A stretch of 64,000 nt of DNA from Brachyspira alvinipulli ATCC 51933 (GCF_000518245.1 NZ_JADF01000008.1:214043-278042); one strand, 5' to 3'. Positions 17,788-28,276 are shown, counted from the first letter of the stretch. Made by a program: numbers and translations. Notes: a model not told the origin generated them from the sequence alone.

Positions 17788-19254
17788 CTATTCTTTTTTT
17801 ACTAACTTTTTAAATTCATCAGCCAAGAATTGAACATCTGTACCAACTATAACCTGAACAGAAGTTTTACCAGGTTTTAATACACCAGGGAAACTTTTCT
17901 TTATTTCTGCATCATTAATTATAGTATTATCTTTAACTTCTAATCTTAATCTAGTAGCACAGTTATCTATATCAACTATATTTTCAATTCCTCCCAATAA
18001 AGGAAGTAAAAGTATAGCTTTATCAGCATAAGATTTATTAGAAGCACCTACAGATACTTCTCCATCATCTGTATCATCTTCTTCTCTTCCAGGTGTTTTA
18101 AGATTGAATTTTCTAATAGCAAAGTCGAATATAACAAAATACAAAGCAAAAAATACTATACCTTGTAAAATAAGCATATACCAATGAGTAGCTAATGGGT
18201 TTTTAGTAGATAAAAGCAAATCAATAAAACCAGCAGAGAATCCGAAACCAGCCATCCATTTGAAGCTTGCAGATATTATCAAAGATATACAAGTTAATAA
18301 AGCGTGTATCAAATATAGTACAGGAGCTACAAACATAAATGAAAACTCTATTGGTTCAGTAACACCAGTAAAGAAACTAGCAAAAGCAGCTGCAAGCATT
18401 ATAGATTTAATTTTGTTTTTATTTTCAGGTTTAGCATTTTTAATGAAGGCTAAACAAGCACCAACAAGTCCAAACATCATTATAGGGAAGAAACCTGCTT
18501 GATACATACCAGTAACACCCACTGTAGCTGTACCTGCATCTATAGAAGCCTGACCGCCTAAGAAATTAGGTATATCATTAATACCAGCAACGTCAAACCA
18601 GAATACAGAGTTAAGAGCATGGTGCAAACCAACAGGAATTAAAAGTCTGTTAAAGAATCCGTATATACCAGCACCTATAGGGCCAAGACTTATAATAGCT
18701 TCACCAAATGATACCAAACCGCCATAAATTGCAGGCCAAATAACCATTAATACAAAAGAAACTACCATCATTACAACAGATGTAATTATTGGTACAAATC
18801 TTCTTCCGCTAAAGAATGCTAAAAATTCTGGTAATTTTATCTCAGCAAATTTATTATATAAACCGCCAGCTATAACACCACAAAGTATTCCTATAAATTG
18901 GTTATTAATTTTAGCAAAACCAGCAGGTACTTGATCAACAGGCTTACTCTGTATCATAGCAACTGTAGCAGGAGCTAAAAGAGTTGTAACCACAAGAAAA
19001 GCAACTAAACCAGCTAAAGCAGCAGCACCATTTCTATCTTTAGACATACCGAAAGCAACACCAATAGCAAAAAGTATAGGCATATTATCTATAATGGATC
19101 CGCCTGCCTTAATGAAGAAAGCTGCAACTGGACTTCCACCGCCCCAACCATTAGGGTCTATCCAATAACCAATACCCAAAAGAATAGCTGCTGCAGGTAA
19201 TACAGCAACTGGAACCATTAAGGATTTACCTATTCTTTGTAGATAATTAAACAT
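17788..19254 (-). CDS. PTS EIICB permease, glucose/N-acetylglucosamine family
   Basis: This protein imports and phosphorylates a hexose. The EIIC part (about 1-370) starts MFNYLQRIGKSLMVPVAVLP and has many membrane helices. The sugar-site region contains LLIPVGLHHALNSVFWF, closer to N-acetylglucosamine permeases than to glucose permeases in my reading, and GVTEPIEFSFMFVAP. The EIIB part (about 410-488) carries the phosphorylated Cys432 in DNCATRLRL. It has no EIIA domain, which fits the separate EIIA encoded divergently 350 bp away. A GGAGG ribosome site precedes the ATG. Substrate choice between glucose and GlcNAc is not settled. Confidence 0.88.
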   Translation of the reverse strand: MFNYLQRIGKSLMVPVAVLPAAAILLGIGYWIDPNGWGGGSPVAAFFIKAGGSIIDNMPILFAIGVAFGMSKDRNGAAALAGLVAFLVVTTLLAPATVAMIQSKPVDQVPAGFAKINNQFIGILCGVIAGGLYNKFAEIKLPEFLAFFSGRRFVPIITSVVMMVVSFVLMVIWPAIYGGLVSFGEAIISLGPIGAGIYGFFNRLLIPVGLHHALNSVFWFDVAGINDIPNFLGGQASIDAGTATVGVTGMYQAGFFPIMMFGLVGACLAFIKNAKPENKNKIKSIMLAAAFASFFTGVTEPIEFSFMFVAPVLYLIHALLTCISLIISASFKWMAGFGFSAGFIDLLLSTKNPLATHWYMLILQGIVFFALYFVIFDFAIRKFNLKTPGREEDDTDDGEVSVGASNKSYADKAILLLPLLGGIENIVDIDNCATRLRLEVKDNTIINDAEIKKSFPGVLKPGKTSVQVIVGTDVQFLADEFKKLVKKE

Positions 19255-19604
19255 ATATCCTCCATAAAAATTCTAAAAAAATTTTCTTTCTATAATATAA
19301 GTATATTACTTATTTTTTTATAATCAAGTATTATACGATTTATAAAAAATATTTTTTATATTTTTGTGACATAAAGATTAAATTATATTATATTTTTGAT
19401 ATAAAATTAACAACTTTTAATTATTAAACAATTTAATATATATAATTAAGTATTATATGTAGTACAAATGTTTTTTTATGCATACAAAATTTTATTTACA
19501 AATATAAAAAATAAACATAATTAATTAAATTTTTAACATACAAAGTTATTTACTTTATAAATCTTTATGTTAAAATCATAAAACAAAGAATATTGGAGGC
19601 ATAT
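19255..19604. promoter_or_regulatory. Divergent regulatory region between the EIICB and EIIA genes
   Basis: This 350-bp non-coding gap serves both PTS genes. A perfect dyad ATAAGTA-TAT-TACTTAT lies at 19297-19313, about 43 bp before the EIICB start. AAGTATTATA recurs at about 19325 and 19446. For the EIIA gene, TTTACT (19549-19554) and TAAAAT (19571-19576) are 16 bp apart, about 30 bp before the ATG. No transcription-antiterminator hairpin was recognised. Confidence 0.4.
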
Positions 19605-20069
19605 ATGGGTTTATTCTCTAAAAAAGTAGAAATAAAAAGTCCGATAAATGGAAAATTAGTAGATGTTACAGAAGTAAAAGATGAAGCTTTTTCAAGCAAA
19701 GCATTAGGAGATGGAATGGCTATTATTCCAAGTGATGGAAAAATTTACTCTCCTGTAGACGGTGAAGTTGTTACAATGGTAGATACTAATCATGCAATAG
19801 GTTTATCATCTAAAGGTATAGAAATACTTATACACATAGGTATGGATACTGTAAAATTAGAAGGTAAACATTTCAAAGCTCATGTTAAGGAAGGAGATAA
19901 AGTAAAAATAGGTACTTTATTAATAGAATTTGATAAAGAGGGTGTAGAAAAAGAATATGATATTACTTCTCCAATAATAATACCTAATTTTTCTGAATTA
20001 AAATCATTAGATAAAACAGAACCTAGAACTGTATCTGTAGGCGATGTTATAATGACTGCTACAAAATAA
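19605..20069 (+). CDS. crr: PTS EIIA-Glc component
   Basis: This soluble phosphocarrier takes phosphate from HPr and passes it to EIIB. The 154 residues match the family. Markers are IKSPINGKLVDVTEV, GDGMAIIPSDGKIYSPVDG, VDTNHAIGL (His63) and ILIHIGMDTVKLEGKHF with the phospho-accepting His77. I start it at the ATG at 19605: the frame extends 12 bases further to a TTG, but that TTG is part of the TTGGAGG ribosome site. It probably serves the divergent EIICB permease and perhaps other permeases elsewhere. Confidence 0.93.
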   Translation: MGLFSKKVEIKSPINGKLVDVTEVKDEAFSSKALGDGMAIIPSDGKIYSPVDGEVVTMVDTNHAIGLSSKGIEILIHIGMDTVKLEGKHFKAHVKEGDKVKIGTLLIEFDKEGVEKEYDITSPIIIPNFSELKSLDKTEPRTVSVGDVIMTATK

Positions 20070-20080
20070 ATTTTATAAAT

Positions 20081-20110
20081 AAAAAAGAGGGGCTAAAATC
20101 CCTCTTTTTT
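20081..20110. terminator. Bidirectional terminator between crr and the response regulator
   Basis: AAAAAAGAGGG (20081-20091) pairs with CCCTCTTTTTT (20100-20110) around a short loop. It lies between convergent genes. Confidence 0.88.
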
Positions 20111-20123
20111 AATAATTAAATAA

Positions 20124-21467
20124 TTAATCTTTAATATCTTCTTTTAATTTCCTGTAAAGAGTGGCTCTTTCTATACCTAGTATTTTAGCCACCTGCGCTT
20201 TATTAAAATTATTTCGGCTAAGTAAATGATTTATATACATCCTTTCAAGTTCTTCTAAAGTAACATTTCCATCTACTACAAAATTATCCTCATTGTTATT
20301 TTTCAATGCCCAATCCGGTATATTATTTTCATCAATCTTTCCGTCTTTACTGAGAACAACCATAGTTTCAATAGTATTTCTCAATTCTCTTACGTTTCCT
20401 TCCCATTGAAGAGATGATAATATTTTGTACACTTTTTTATCAACAGAAGTTATTTCTATAGAATGCACCTTTGAAAATTCTTTTATAAAATTATCTATTA
20501 AAAGAGGTATATCCTCTCTTCTTTCTCTAAGAGGAGGCATTTCTATCTTTATAACGTTAAGTCTGTAATATAAATCTTCTCTAAACTTACCCTCTTTAAT
20601 TTCTTCTGATAATTTTTTATTTGTAGCAGCAATAACTCGTATATCAACATCTATAGGAGTATTGGAACCTACCCTTTCAATTACCCTCTCTTCAAGCACC
20701 CTTAAAAGTTTAACCTGAACAGCCTGATTAATTTCTCCTATTTCATCCAAAAATATAGTACCTTTATTGGCAGCCTCAAATCTTCCTATCTTTTTATCAA
20801 TAGCCCCTGTAAAAGATCCTTTTTCATGTCCGAATAATTCACTTTCAAGCACCCCTTCAGAAAGTGCAGCACAGTTTACAGTTATGTAAGGCTGTTTTGC
20901 TCTATCTGATATTTGATGAATAGCACTTGCAACTAATTCCTTACCTGTTCCGCTTTCTCCTTCTATCAATACAGTAGCTTTAGTTCTAGCTACCTGTTTT
21001 ATAGCCTCATATACCTTCAATATCTTAGGACTATGGCCTATCATTCCATAAAAACTTTCATGATAATCTACACGTTTTTCTAAAGTTTCATTAGTTTTTT
21101 TAATATTCTTACTTTCTAATGCTCTAGCTATTATTAAAAGCATTTTATCAAGATTAAAAGGCTTTGTCATAAAATCATAAGCTCCAAGCCTCATCATCTC
21201 AACCGCTGTTTCTACATTACCATGACCAGTTAAAACTATTACAGGTATATGTTTATCAAATTCTAAAATCTCTTTTAAAAATTCCTCACCTGTTTTTTCA
21301 GGCATTTTTAAATCTGTTATAACTAAATCAATCCCGCCTTTATAAACAGTTTCTATACCTTTTTCTCCATTTTCTGCAGTTACTACCTCGTAACCCTCGA
21401 ACTCCAATGACTTTTTAATTCCGTCTCTTATATTTTTCTCATCATCTATTACTAATATCTTAGGCAT
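20124..21467 (-). CDS. NtrC-family sigma-54-dependent response regulator
   Basis: The 447 residues have three domains. A receiver (1-120) carries the phospho-acceptor Asp52 in LVITDLKMP. A sigma-54 AAA+ domain (about 140-380) shows Walker A GESGTGKE, GHEKGSFTGA (the sigma-54 contact loop, Ser replacing the usual Ala) and FLDEIGE. A Fis-type helix-turn-helix ends the protein (KAQVAKILGIERATLYRKL). It should activate sigma-54 promoters on phosphorylation by the kinase encoded just upstream. The kinase stop and this start are 3 bp apart, so they are co-transcribed. The target genes are not evident in the window. Confidence 0.93.
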   Translation of the reverse strand: MPKILVIDDEKNIRDGIKKSLEFEGYEVVTAENGEKGIETVYKGGIDLVITDLKMPEKTGEEFLKEILEFDKHIPVIVLTGHGNVETAVEMMRLGAYDFMTKPFNLDKMLLIIARALESKNIKKTNETLEKRVDYHESFYGMIGHSPKILKVYEAIKQVARTKATVLIEGESGTGKELVASAIHQISDRAKQPYITVNCAALSEGVLESELFGHEKGSFTGAIDKKIGRFEAANKGTIFLDEIGEINQAVQVKLLRVLEERVIERVGSNTPIDVDIRVIAATNKKLSEEIKEGKFREDLYYRLNVIKIEMPPLRERREDIPLLIDNFIKEFSKVHSIEITSVDKKVYKILSSLQWEGNVRELRNTIETMVVLSKDGKIDENNIPDWALKNNNEDNFVVDGNVTLEELERMYINHLLSRNNFNKAQVAKILGIERATLYRKLKEDIKD

Positions 21468-21470
21468 AAT

Positions 21471-22652
21471 TTATAAATCCGTTTCTAAAAATTTTTGATT
21501 TTCCTGCTGCAATGGGAGTTTTATTATAAACTCGCTTCCTTTGCCGTATTCACTTTCTATTGAAACATTACCATTATGAGCTTCTATTATACGCACTACA
21601 TTTGTAAGACCTAATCCTGTACCATGTCTTTTTGTAGTAAAATATGGTTCAAATATTTTATTTAAAGTTTCATCATTCATTCCAATACCAGTATCTTTTA
21701 TGCTTATAACAGCATAATTATCCATAGTCTTTAACTTTATATAAATCTCTTTCTTCTTATCATCTGCATTATCTGTCATAGCATCTATTGCATTTTGTAT
21801 TATATTAATTAATGACTGCTTTATGTATTTAGCATCCAATTTTAATATTAAATTATCTTTATCAAATTTTATATCTATATTAATATTGTTTTGTTCTATC
21901 TCATATTTTAAAAATGACACTGTAGACAAAATTAACTCATTGATATTAACATCTTCAATATCCAATTCCAATTTACGTACTGAAAATAAAAATGAATTAA
22001 TAGTTTCTTCCAATCTGCCTATTTCTTCTTTTATTATATCAGAATATTCTTTAAAATCCTTATAGCATTGACAATCATTATCCATATTCTTTTTTATTAT
22101 CTTTTCTATAAGCTGAACATATATTGAAATAGATCCAAGCGGATTTTTTATTTCATGTGCCACTCCGGCAGCCAATGTAGTAAGGGAAGCTAATTGTTCT
22201 GCTCTTTTTAGTTTTTGAGTACTTTCATAAGTTTTTGTTATATCAAATGCTTTTATAAGAGTTCCTATTATTCTTCCGCTATCACCTATTGGCAGTATAG
22301 TTATCTGCAATATTCTTTCATTATAATTATCTTTTAATAATTTTGTTTCTGAATCATTTATACTTATAAATTCTAATATGCTTTTACCTATATCATTATT
22401 ATGCATATATTTTGAAAGCAATTTACCTTCTGAATTTCTAGGTATTGAAAATAAAAAACAAGCCTTTTTATTAATTTCTTGTATTATACCTTTATTATCT
22501 ATTGCAATTATACCCTCTTCAAGATTTTCTATAATCATATTTTGAGAATATAAAAGTGTTGTAAGCCTTTTAAATACTTTTTTCTTTTCTATGTCAGAAA
22601 CTTTATCGAAATTCTGCAAAATTTTATCAAAAAACTGATTAGTCCTATTCAT
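21471..22652 (-). CDS. PAS-domain sensor histidine kinase (NtrB-like)
   Basis: This 393-residue cytoplasmic kinase has no membrane segments. A PAS-like domain lies at about 35-140 (LEEGIIAIDNKGIIQEIN). The HisKA helix LTTLAAGVAHEIKNPLGSI carries the phospho-accepting His166. The ATP-binding domain shows SLINIIQNAIDAM (N box), ISIKDTGIGM (G1) and FEPYFTTKRHGTGLGLTNV (F and G2). It pairs with the adjacent NtrC-type regulator. Because it is soluble, the signal is probably internal, as for NtrB. The ribosome site is weak, and no upstream gene is co-transcribed. Confidence 0.92.
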   Translation of the reverse strand: MNRTNQFFDKILQNFDKVSDIEKKKVFKRLTTLLYSQNMIIENLEEGIIAIDNKGIIQEINKKACFLFSIPRNSEGKLLSKYMHNNDIGKSILEFISINDSETKLLKDNYNERILQITILPIGDSGRIIGTLIKAFDITKTYESTQKLKRAEQLASLTTLAAGVAHEIKNPLGSISIYVQLIEKIIKKNMDNDCQCYKDFKEYSDIIKEEIGRLEETINSFLFSVRKLELDIEDVNINELILSTVSFLKYEIEQNNINIDIKFDKDNLILKLDAKYIKQSLINIIQNAIDAMTDNADDKKKEIYIKLKTMDNYAVISIKDTGIGMNDETLNKIFEPYFTTKRHGTGLGLTNVVRIIEAHNGNVSIESEYGKGSEFIIKLPLQQENQKFLETDL

Positions 22653-22731
22653 TCAATAAAGTATAATAAAAATACAAAAAACTTCAATAGCAAAAAATTA
22701 CAACACTTTTAATCTAATGAACTATTAACTA

Positions 22732-23907
22732 TTAAGCTAAAACATTTTTATCAACATTGGTTTTACTCATTGCTAATCTTATTATTACAGATATAAATGT
22801 TAATATCAAAAACATTATTCCGCATAATGTGATATTTTTTATTCCTATATTTGAAATAAATAATCCTCCTACAGAAGTACCAATAGTAATACCTAAATTA
22901 CCAAATGATATAAAAAGACCATTTGAAAATTCAGGAGCTTGAGGAAGAGCAGATGTAATCCAATACTGTTGTATGTTATTACCCATTCCATACACCATTC
23001 CCCATATAAATGCAATAGCAAACATTATATAAAATATTTCTCCTGTTATAAACACTAAAATATATATTGCTATAAATATAAAAGGATAAATAGTCACAAA
23101 TTTTAATGCATTTTTGGCCAAAAATTTACCTGCTAAAAAATTACCTATTATGCTTGATATTCCAAACAAAAATAATATTATACTAGAATATCTGCCGGTA
23201 ATATTTGATATAGTTCTAATATATTGAGCAAAATAACTATAAACAGATGCCATAGATGCTGCAACCAAAGCTACAGTTGATAATGACACCCAAGTAATAG
23301 GAAGTTTTAATACAGCAAGCTGTGAACCATAAGAAAGTTTTTTAGTTACAGGCATTGAAGGAACTAAAAATAATATACTAATAAATGATATTATATTTAA
23401 AGAAGCCGCAAACAGCATTGAAGCTCTATAAGAATACATTTCAGCAATAAAATTCGAAGCAGGCGTTCCTATTACTATACCAGCAGAACATCCCATCATT
23501 ATTATAGCAACTACTTTTGGTATATCTTTTTCCTCAACTGTTTCTGAAGCAATAGTAAATGACATTGAACAGTAAATAGGATGGAAAATAGCTGGTATTA
23601 TTCTAAATATCAAAAGTATATTAAAACTATTAGTAAATGCTGATACTATATTACTTATTATAAATACTGCAATTACTATTAACATAGATATTTTTTTATT
23701 AATACCAGAAAATAGCAAGGGCATTATTATACCAGATATAGCTATAGTAAATGCAAAAGCACTGACTAATATGCCTGCTTTATCTATTGTTATATTAAAT
23801 GTATCAGAAATTATAGGAAGTACCCCTACTATTCCTATTTCTGTATTCAATATTGCAAATATAGCAAATGCCAATACTAATACTAAAAGATTATTACTTT
23901 TTTTCAT
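22732..23907 (-). CDS. MFS transporter, drug/sugar exporter type (DHA1/AraJ-like)
   Basis: This 391-residue membrane protein has about 12 hydrophobic segments. The opening with TEIGIVGVLPIISDTFNITIDKAGILVSAFA and the following ISGIIMPLLF segment are typical of the DHA1 group (AraJ, YdhP, arabinose or drug efflux). The helix-4 region LLIFRIIPAIFHPIYCSMS resembles motif C-type segments. An AAGGAGAA ribosome site precedes the ATG. Substrate is unknown. The gene is monocistronic, 79 bp from the kinase gene. Confidence 0.85.
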   Translation of the reverse strand: MKKSNNLLVLVLAFAIFAILNTEIGIVGVLPIISDTFNITIDKAGILVSAFAFTIAISGIIMPLLFSGINKKISMLIVIAVFIISNIVSAFTNSFNILLIFRIIPAIFHPIYCSMSFTIASETVEEKDIPKVVAIIMMGCSAGIVIGTPASNFIAEMYSYRASMLFAASLNIISFISILFLVPSMPVTKKLSYGSQLAVLKLPITWVSLSTVALVAASMASVYSYFAQYIRTISNITGRYSSIILFLFGISSIIGNFLAGKFLAKNALKFVTIYPFIFIAIYILVFITGEIFYIMFAIAFIWGMVYGMGNNIQQYWITSALPQAPEFSNGLFISFGNLGITIGTSVGGLFISNIGIKNITLCGIMFLILTFISVIIRLAMSKTNVDKNVLA

Positions 23908-24012
23908 AAGAAATATTCTCCTTAAAGATTTTTAAGGAATTATATCATTTGAGTTAACTCCAATATCAATATGTAATTTTTAAAATATTTTAAAAAAGTA
24001 ATTTTTTGCAAA

Positions 24013-24040
24013 TTGACAATACTAATTATTCTATTATAAT
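24013..24040 (+). promoter_or_regulatory. Promoter of the cytidylyltransferase gene
   Basis: TTGACA (24013-24018) and TATAAT (24035-24040) with a 16-bp spacer lie inside the longest open frame, which argues that the true start codon is further downstream at 24072-24075. Confidence 0.78.
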
Positions 24041-24074
24041 AAAAAAACTTTTAATTAAAAATATAGGTATTATG

Positions 24075-24755
24075 ATGAAAAAAATAGTTATTATATTAGC
24101 ATCAAGAATAGGTTCAACCAGACTTCCAGAGAAAGCATTAAAACCTATGGCAGACTGCGGAAGCATGCTTGAACTTATTATAAAAAGATTAAGAAGCTCA
24201 AAAAAAGCAGATGATGTAATTGTAGCCACAGAAAAAAAATCATTAAATGCTTTTAAAAACATATTTGATAATCTTAAATGCAATTATTTTGTGGGAAGTG
24301 AAGATGATGTATTAGACAGATATACAAAAGCAGCTTCTAAATTCAATGCCGATATTGTTGTACGTGCTACAGGGGATAATCCATTAGTAAGCATAAAAGC
24401 ATTGGATATGATTATAGATTATCATATAGAAAAAAATGCTGATTTAAGCCATTATGATTTACTTCCTTACGGCAGCGGAGTTGAGGTTATAAATTATGAT
24501 GTTTTGAAATATGCTAATGATAATTCTAATGATAATTTTGAACATGAACATATTACTCAGTACCATTATAGAAATCCAGATAAGTTTAAAATAGAAAATC
24601 CTAAAGTAAATAATGATTTTGCTATGCCTGAACTAAGAACAACAGTTGATACCATAGAAGATTACAATAATGTATGCTCTATATTTAAAAAATACAATAA
24701 TGATATATATATAGATGTTGATACTATAATAAGTGATATAAGAAATGGCAGATAA
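24075..24755 (+). CDS. SpsF-like cytidylyltransferase family protein
   Basis: This 226-residue nucleotidyltransferase-fold protein is of the SpsF/CMP-KDO-synthetase-like group. It opens with KKIVIILASRIGSTRLPEKAL, whose ASR-GSTRLP-KAL pattern is the nucleotide-binding signature, then VRATGDNPLVS and DLSHYDLLPYGSGVEVIN. Such proteins activate sugars with CMP for surface polysaccharides, but the exact substrate is unknown. The longest frame starts at 24006, but the promoter lies inside that extension. I prefer the ATG at 24075, 7 bases after AGG; the adjacent ATG at 24072 is possible. Its last 11 bases overlap the GIY-YIG gene. Confidence 0.82.
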   Translation: MKKIVIILASRIGSTRLPEKALKPMADCGSMLELIIKRLRSSKKADDVIVATEKKSLNAFKNIFDNLKCNYFVGSEDDVLDRYTKAASKFNADIVVRATGDNPLVSIKALDMIIDYHIEKNADLSHYDLLPYGSGVEVINYDVLKYANDNSNDNFEHEHITQYHYRNPDKFKIENPKVNNDFAMPELRTTVDTIEDYNNVCSIFKKYNNDIYIDVDTIISDIRNGR

Positions 24756-25119
24756 TAAAAGTAAATATTATATTTATATAATACTTTGTGAAGATAATTC
24801 TTATTATACAGGAATTACTAATAATTTAATTAATAGATTTAATAAGCATAAAAAAGGAAAAGGTGCTAATTACACAAAATTTCGTAAACCTTTGAAATTT
24901 TTATCTGCTTGGGAAGTCGATAATGTTAATATTGCTCTCAGTATTGAACATTATATAAAAAGTAATAATAAAAAAACAAAAATGCTATTTGTAGAAAATA
25001 ACAGACTTCTTAAAACTTACTATGTAAAAGAGATGAAAAATAAAAAAAACTACAAAGATAAAATAAAAGTAAGAAGCATAAGTAAAAAATATATAAATAT
25101 AATAAATAATAATCTTTAA
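24745..25119 (+). CDS. GIY-YIG nuclease-superfamily protein (UPF0213-like)
   Basis: This small protein of 124 residues has an N-terminal single-domain GIY-YIG fold: YYIYIILCEDNSYYTGITNN, with a following Arg in NRFNKHKKG and a Glu in LSIEHYIK further on. The usual GIY motif is YIY and the YIG motif is YTG, as common in the YhbQ/UPF0213 group. The C-terminal 45 residues are basic. Members are small stand-alone proteins of poorly known function, possibly in DNA repair. It overlaps the preceding gene by 11 bp and is presumably translated from the same mRNA. Confidence 0.82.
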   Translation: MADNKSKYYIYIILCEDNSYYTGITNNLINRFNKHKKGKGANYTKFRKPLKFLSAWEVDNVNIALSIEHYIKSNNKKTKMLFVENNRLLKTYYVKEMKNKKNYKDKIKVRSISKKYINIINNNL

Positions 25120-25314
25120 ATATACAAAATTTTCTAAATTTATAATTATTAAGTATAGATATACCAACATAAAATGTTTACATTTTTAATTTTTATGATA
25201 TTATTTAATAGTTAGGGGTTTCTGTGCAGATATAGTATCGTGATGATCATTAGTATATGATACATTTTTATTGCCATAAATATTATCATTAAAATAAATT
25301 TAATGGAGTCTTAT

Positions 25315-27252
25315 ATGTTTAAAAAAGTAAGTTTGAAATTTCAAATTACAATTGCAATATTACTTCCTATTATATTAATTGTAGTTATATCTAACTTATT
25401 TATACAATTGTATACTAGTAAAATAAGTAAAGATTTATCTTATAAAATATTAGAAGAAAGCTCTTTTAAAGAAGCTGATGGTATAAAATATAATATACAA
25501 AAACATTTATATAATGTAATGGGATTAAAGGTAAATATAGAGAATCTTTATAATTCAGGTATAAAAGACAGAGAAATTTATAAACAAGTAACATCTGTAT
25601 TTTTTGATAATCTCCCAAAATCTATAAATGGACTTTCAGTAGCTTTTGAACCTAATATTATTGATGATGATGCTAATTACATTAATTCAGATAATTATAA
25701 ATCAGCCAATGGAAGATTTAATTATTATATATCAAGAAATGGAGAATCATATTTATCTATAGATACTTTTAATGTTGATTATTATACAGAACCTAAAAGA
25801 ACAGGTGAAGTATATGTATCAGGCATGTACAACTCAACCGTTAATAATGATACTATACTGTTTACTTTATGTATTCCAATTAAACCTGATAATAAATTTA
25901 TAGGTGTTATATATGTTGATATTTTCGCAGACTCTATCACTTCTTTATTAAACGATAATAAATTATTTGAAGGCACAACAATTGAATTATATGATCAACA
26001 TGGAAATGTAGTATATGATAGTTATAATGTAAAAAATATTTCAAAAAACATTTATGAAGCATATCCTCATTATAAACAATACAATGTTTTTGAAAATATG
26101 CAGTCAGGTAAATTTTTAATAATGGAAGTTTATGGAGAAGTAGCTAAAATGGATTATACTTACGCTTTTTCTTCTATAGAAATAGTTAAAGGTGTACATT
26201 GGGGATTAGCTATCTCAACTCCTAAAAATGAAATATTAAGAGATACCAATATTATGAGAAATGTATTAATCATCATATTAATTGTAATTATAGTATTGCT
26301 TTGCTTACTCATTCCATTTATTATAAGCGGTAAGGTATCTAATATAATAAGTGATTTATCAAAAGATATTGTTGCTTTATCAGACGGAGATTTAACTAGA
26401 GAAATACCTGCCAATTTTAATAATAGAAAAGACGAATGGGGTGATATTGCTAGAGGCTGGGATAAAGCAATGAATAATTTTAATAAAGTAATTAATACTG
26501 TTAAAAATTCAGCAGAACAAGTTTCTACAGCAGCAAATGAAGTTCTTATTGGAAATAATGATTTATCTCAAAGAACAGAATCACAAGCATCTAGTTTAGA
26601 GGAAACAGCAGCATCCATGAATCAAATGGCTAGTGCTATAAAAGAATCAGCAGAAAATGTAGCTACAAGTACTGTTATGGTTGCAGAAGCTAAAGAATAT
26701 TTAAATAAAGCAGGTGATATAGTAGAAGATAGTGTAAGTAAAATGGATGCTGTTTATGATGCTAGTAATAAAATTATGGATATCACCAAATTGATAGAAA
26801 ATATAGCTTTTCAAACTAATATATTAGCTTTAAATGCTTCAGTAGAAGCAGCACGTGCTGGAGATCAAGGAAGAGGATTTGCTGTTGTAGCTAGCGAAGT
26901 AAGAAACTTAGCTCAAAATACTCAAGAATCTGTAAAAAATATTACATCATTAATAACTGATAGCAATGAAAAAATTAATTTAGCAGCTAAAAGTGTAAAA
27001 GAGTCTAAAGAAATATTTATTGAAATATCAGATAAAATGGATAATGCTTCTAATTTAATGGAAAAGATAAATATAGCAGCTCAGGAGCAGGAAAAAGGAA
27101 TTGAACAGATTAATACTGCCATTAATAATATGGATGCTTCCGTACAGAAGAATGCTTCTTTAGTATCAGAAGCTACTGCAGCATCAGAATCATTACTAAA
27201 TGAAGCTAATGAATTGATTAAATCTATAGAGTATTTTAAATTGAAAAATTAA
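25315..27252 (+). CDS. Methyl-accepting chemotaxis protein with extracellular dCache-like sensor
   Basis: The 645-residue chemoreceptor has a first membrane helix at about 9-35 and a periplasmic Cache-type sensor (about 40-310, with [17 protein letters not shown] and a later [10 protein letters not shown]). A second helix lies at about 320-345, then a HAMP linker and a long signalling hairpin, whose tip [23 protein letters not shown] contacts CheA/CheW. It ends EYFKLKN without a CheR-docking pentapeptide. I start it at the ATG at 25315, because GGAG lies between the upstream in-frame ATG (25303) and this one. It is closely similar to the receptor at 38.5 kb. Confidence 0.92.
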   Translation: MFKKVSLKFQITIAILLPIILIVVISNLFIQLYTSKISKDLSYKILEESSFKEADGIKYNIQKHLYNVMGLKVNIENLYNSGIKDREIYKQVTSVFFDNLPKSINGLSVAFEPNIIDDDANYINSDNYKSANGRFNYYISRNGESYLSIDTFNVDYYTEPKRTGEVYVSGMYNSTVNNDTILFTLCIPIKPDNKFIGVIYVDIFADSITSLLNDNKLFEGTTIELYDQHGNVVYDSYNVKNISKNIYEAYPHYKQYNVFENMQSGKFLIMEVYGEVAKMDYTYAFSSIEIVKGVHWGLAISTPKNEILRDTNIMRNVLIIILIVIIVLLCLLIPFIISGKVSNIISDLSKDIVALSDGDLTREIPANFNNRKDEWGDIARGWDKAMNNFNKVINTVKNSAEQVSTAANEVLIGNNDLSQRTESQASSLEETAASMNQMASAIKESAENVATSTVMVAEAKEYLNKAGDIVEDSVSKMDAVYDASNKIMDITKLIENIAFQTNILALNASVEAARAGDQGRGFAVVASEVRNLAQNTQESVKNITSLITDSNEKINLAAKSVKESKEIFIEISDKMDNASNLMEKINIAAQEQEKGIEQINTAINNMDASVQKNASLVSEATAASESLLNEANELIKSIEYFKLKN

Positions 27253-27262
27253 TTTTTATAAT

Positions 27263-28276
27263 TTACTTTTTCTTATTATACTTTTTGTTTAGAACTCTTG
27301 AAGCACAATCTAAACTGTAATCAGCAAAATCTTGTTTATCTTTCATATAATAAGCAAGACCTCCAACCATAGCAGCATTATCTGTGGTATATTTTAATGC
27401 AGGCAAATAGCATTCAAAATCTGTAGAATTTCCAAATCTTTCACGTAAATAACTATTACATGCTACTCCGCCTGAAAGTGTAACTCTTTTTATTCCTGTT
27501 TTCTCAACATATTTTAAAGTCTTTATATATAATGGTTCTATAGCACTTATTTGAAATGCTGCTGCTATATTTTCATTTGTAGCTTCATACCCATTTTTTA
27601 AATATTTTTTTGTTGAATATACACATGCAGTTTTAAGTCCGCTGTATGAAAAATTAAATTCATCCATTCCATTTAAAAGCACAATAGGATACTTTATAGC
27701 ATCTTTATCCCCTTCTTTTGCCATTTTATCTATTATAGGTCCGCCAGGATATCCTAAATTTAAAAACTTTGCTACCTTATCATAAGCCTCACCTACAGCA
27801 TCATCTAATGTAGTACCTACAACTTTATATTCTCCATGATCATAAACTTCAGTTATTATAGTATGCCCTCCTGATACAACCAATGCTATATATGGAAACT
27901 CTATTTTATTTGTAAGATGAGGTGAATATATATGTGCTGCTATATGATCCAATGCTATTAATGGCTTATTTAATGAAAATGCCAAAGATTTTGCTGCACA
28001 TACACCTACAAGCAATGAACCTAAAAGTCCTGGTCTATTAGTTACAGCAAATAAATCTATATCATTAAATGTAAGATTAGAATCATTTAATGCCTTATCT
28101 ATTACATAAATAATAGCCTCTAAATGCTTTCTTGCTGCTATTTCCGGTACCACTCCTTGAAAATCTTTATGAGCATCTATTGATGAACTCAATACTGATG
28201 ATAAAACATTATCTCCATTCTCTACTATTGCAACTGATGTATCATCGCATGAAGTATCTATAGCTAATATTTTCAT
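27263..28276 (-). CDS. tsaD: tRNA N6-adenosine threonylcarbamoyltransferase TsaD
   Basis: TsaD transfers threonylcarbamoyl to A37 of ANN-decoding tRNAs. The 337-residue ASKHA-fold protein opens MKILAIDTSCDDTSVAIVE. It carries the metal-binding LDHIAAHIYSPH, LVVSGGHTII, GEAYDKVAKFLNLGYPGGP and the late GGVACNSYLRE and DNAAMVGGLA. A GGAG ribosome site precedes the ATG. It converges on the chemoreceptor gene with only 10 bp between the stops and no hairpin terminator in view. Confidence 0.96.
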   Translation of the reverse strand: MKILAIDTSCDDTSVAIVENGDNVLSSVLSSSIDAHKDFQGVVPEIAARKHLEAIIYVIDKALNDSNLTFNDIDLFAVTNRPGLLGSLLVGVCAAKSLAFSLNKPLIALDHIAAHIYSPHLTNKIEFPYIALVVSGGHTIITEVYDHGEYKVVGTTLDDAVGEAYDKVAKFLNLGYPGGPIIDKMAKEGDKDAIKYPIVLLNGMDEFNFSYSGLKTACVYSTKKYLKNGYEATNENIAAAFQISAIEPLYIKTLKYVEKTGIKRVTLSGGVACNSYLRERFGNSTDFECYLPALKYTTDNAAMVGGLAYYMKDKQDFADYSLDCASRVLNKKYNKKK

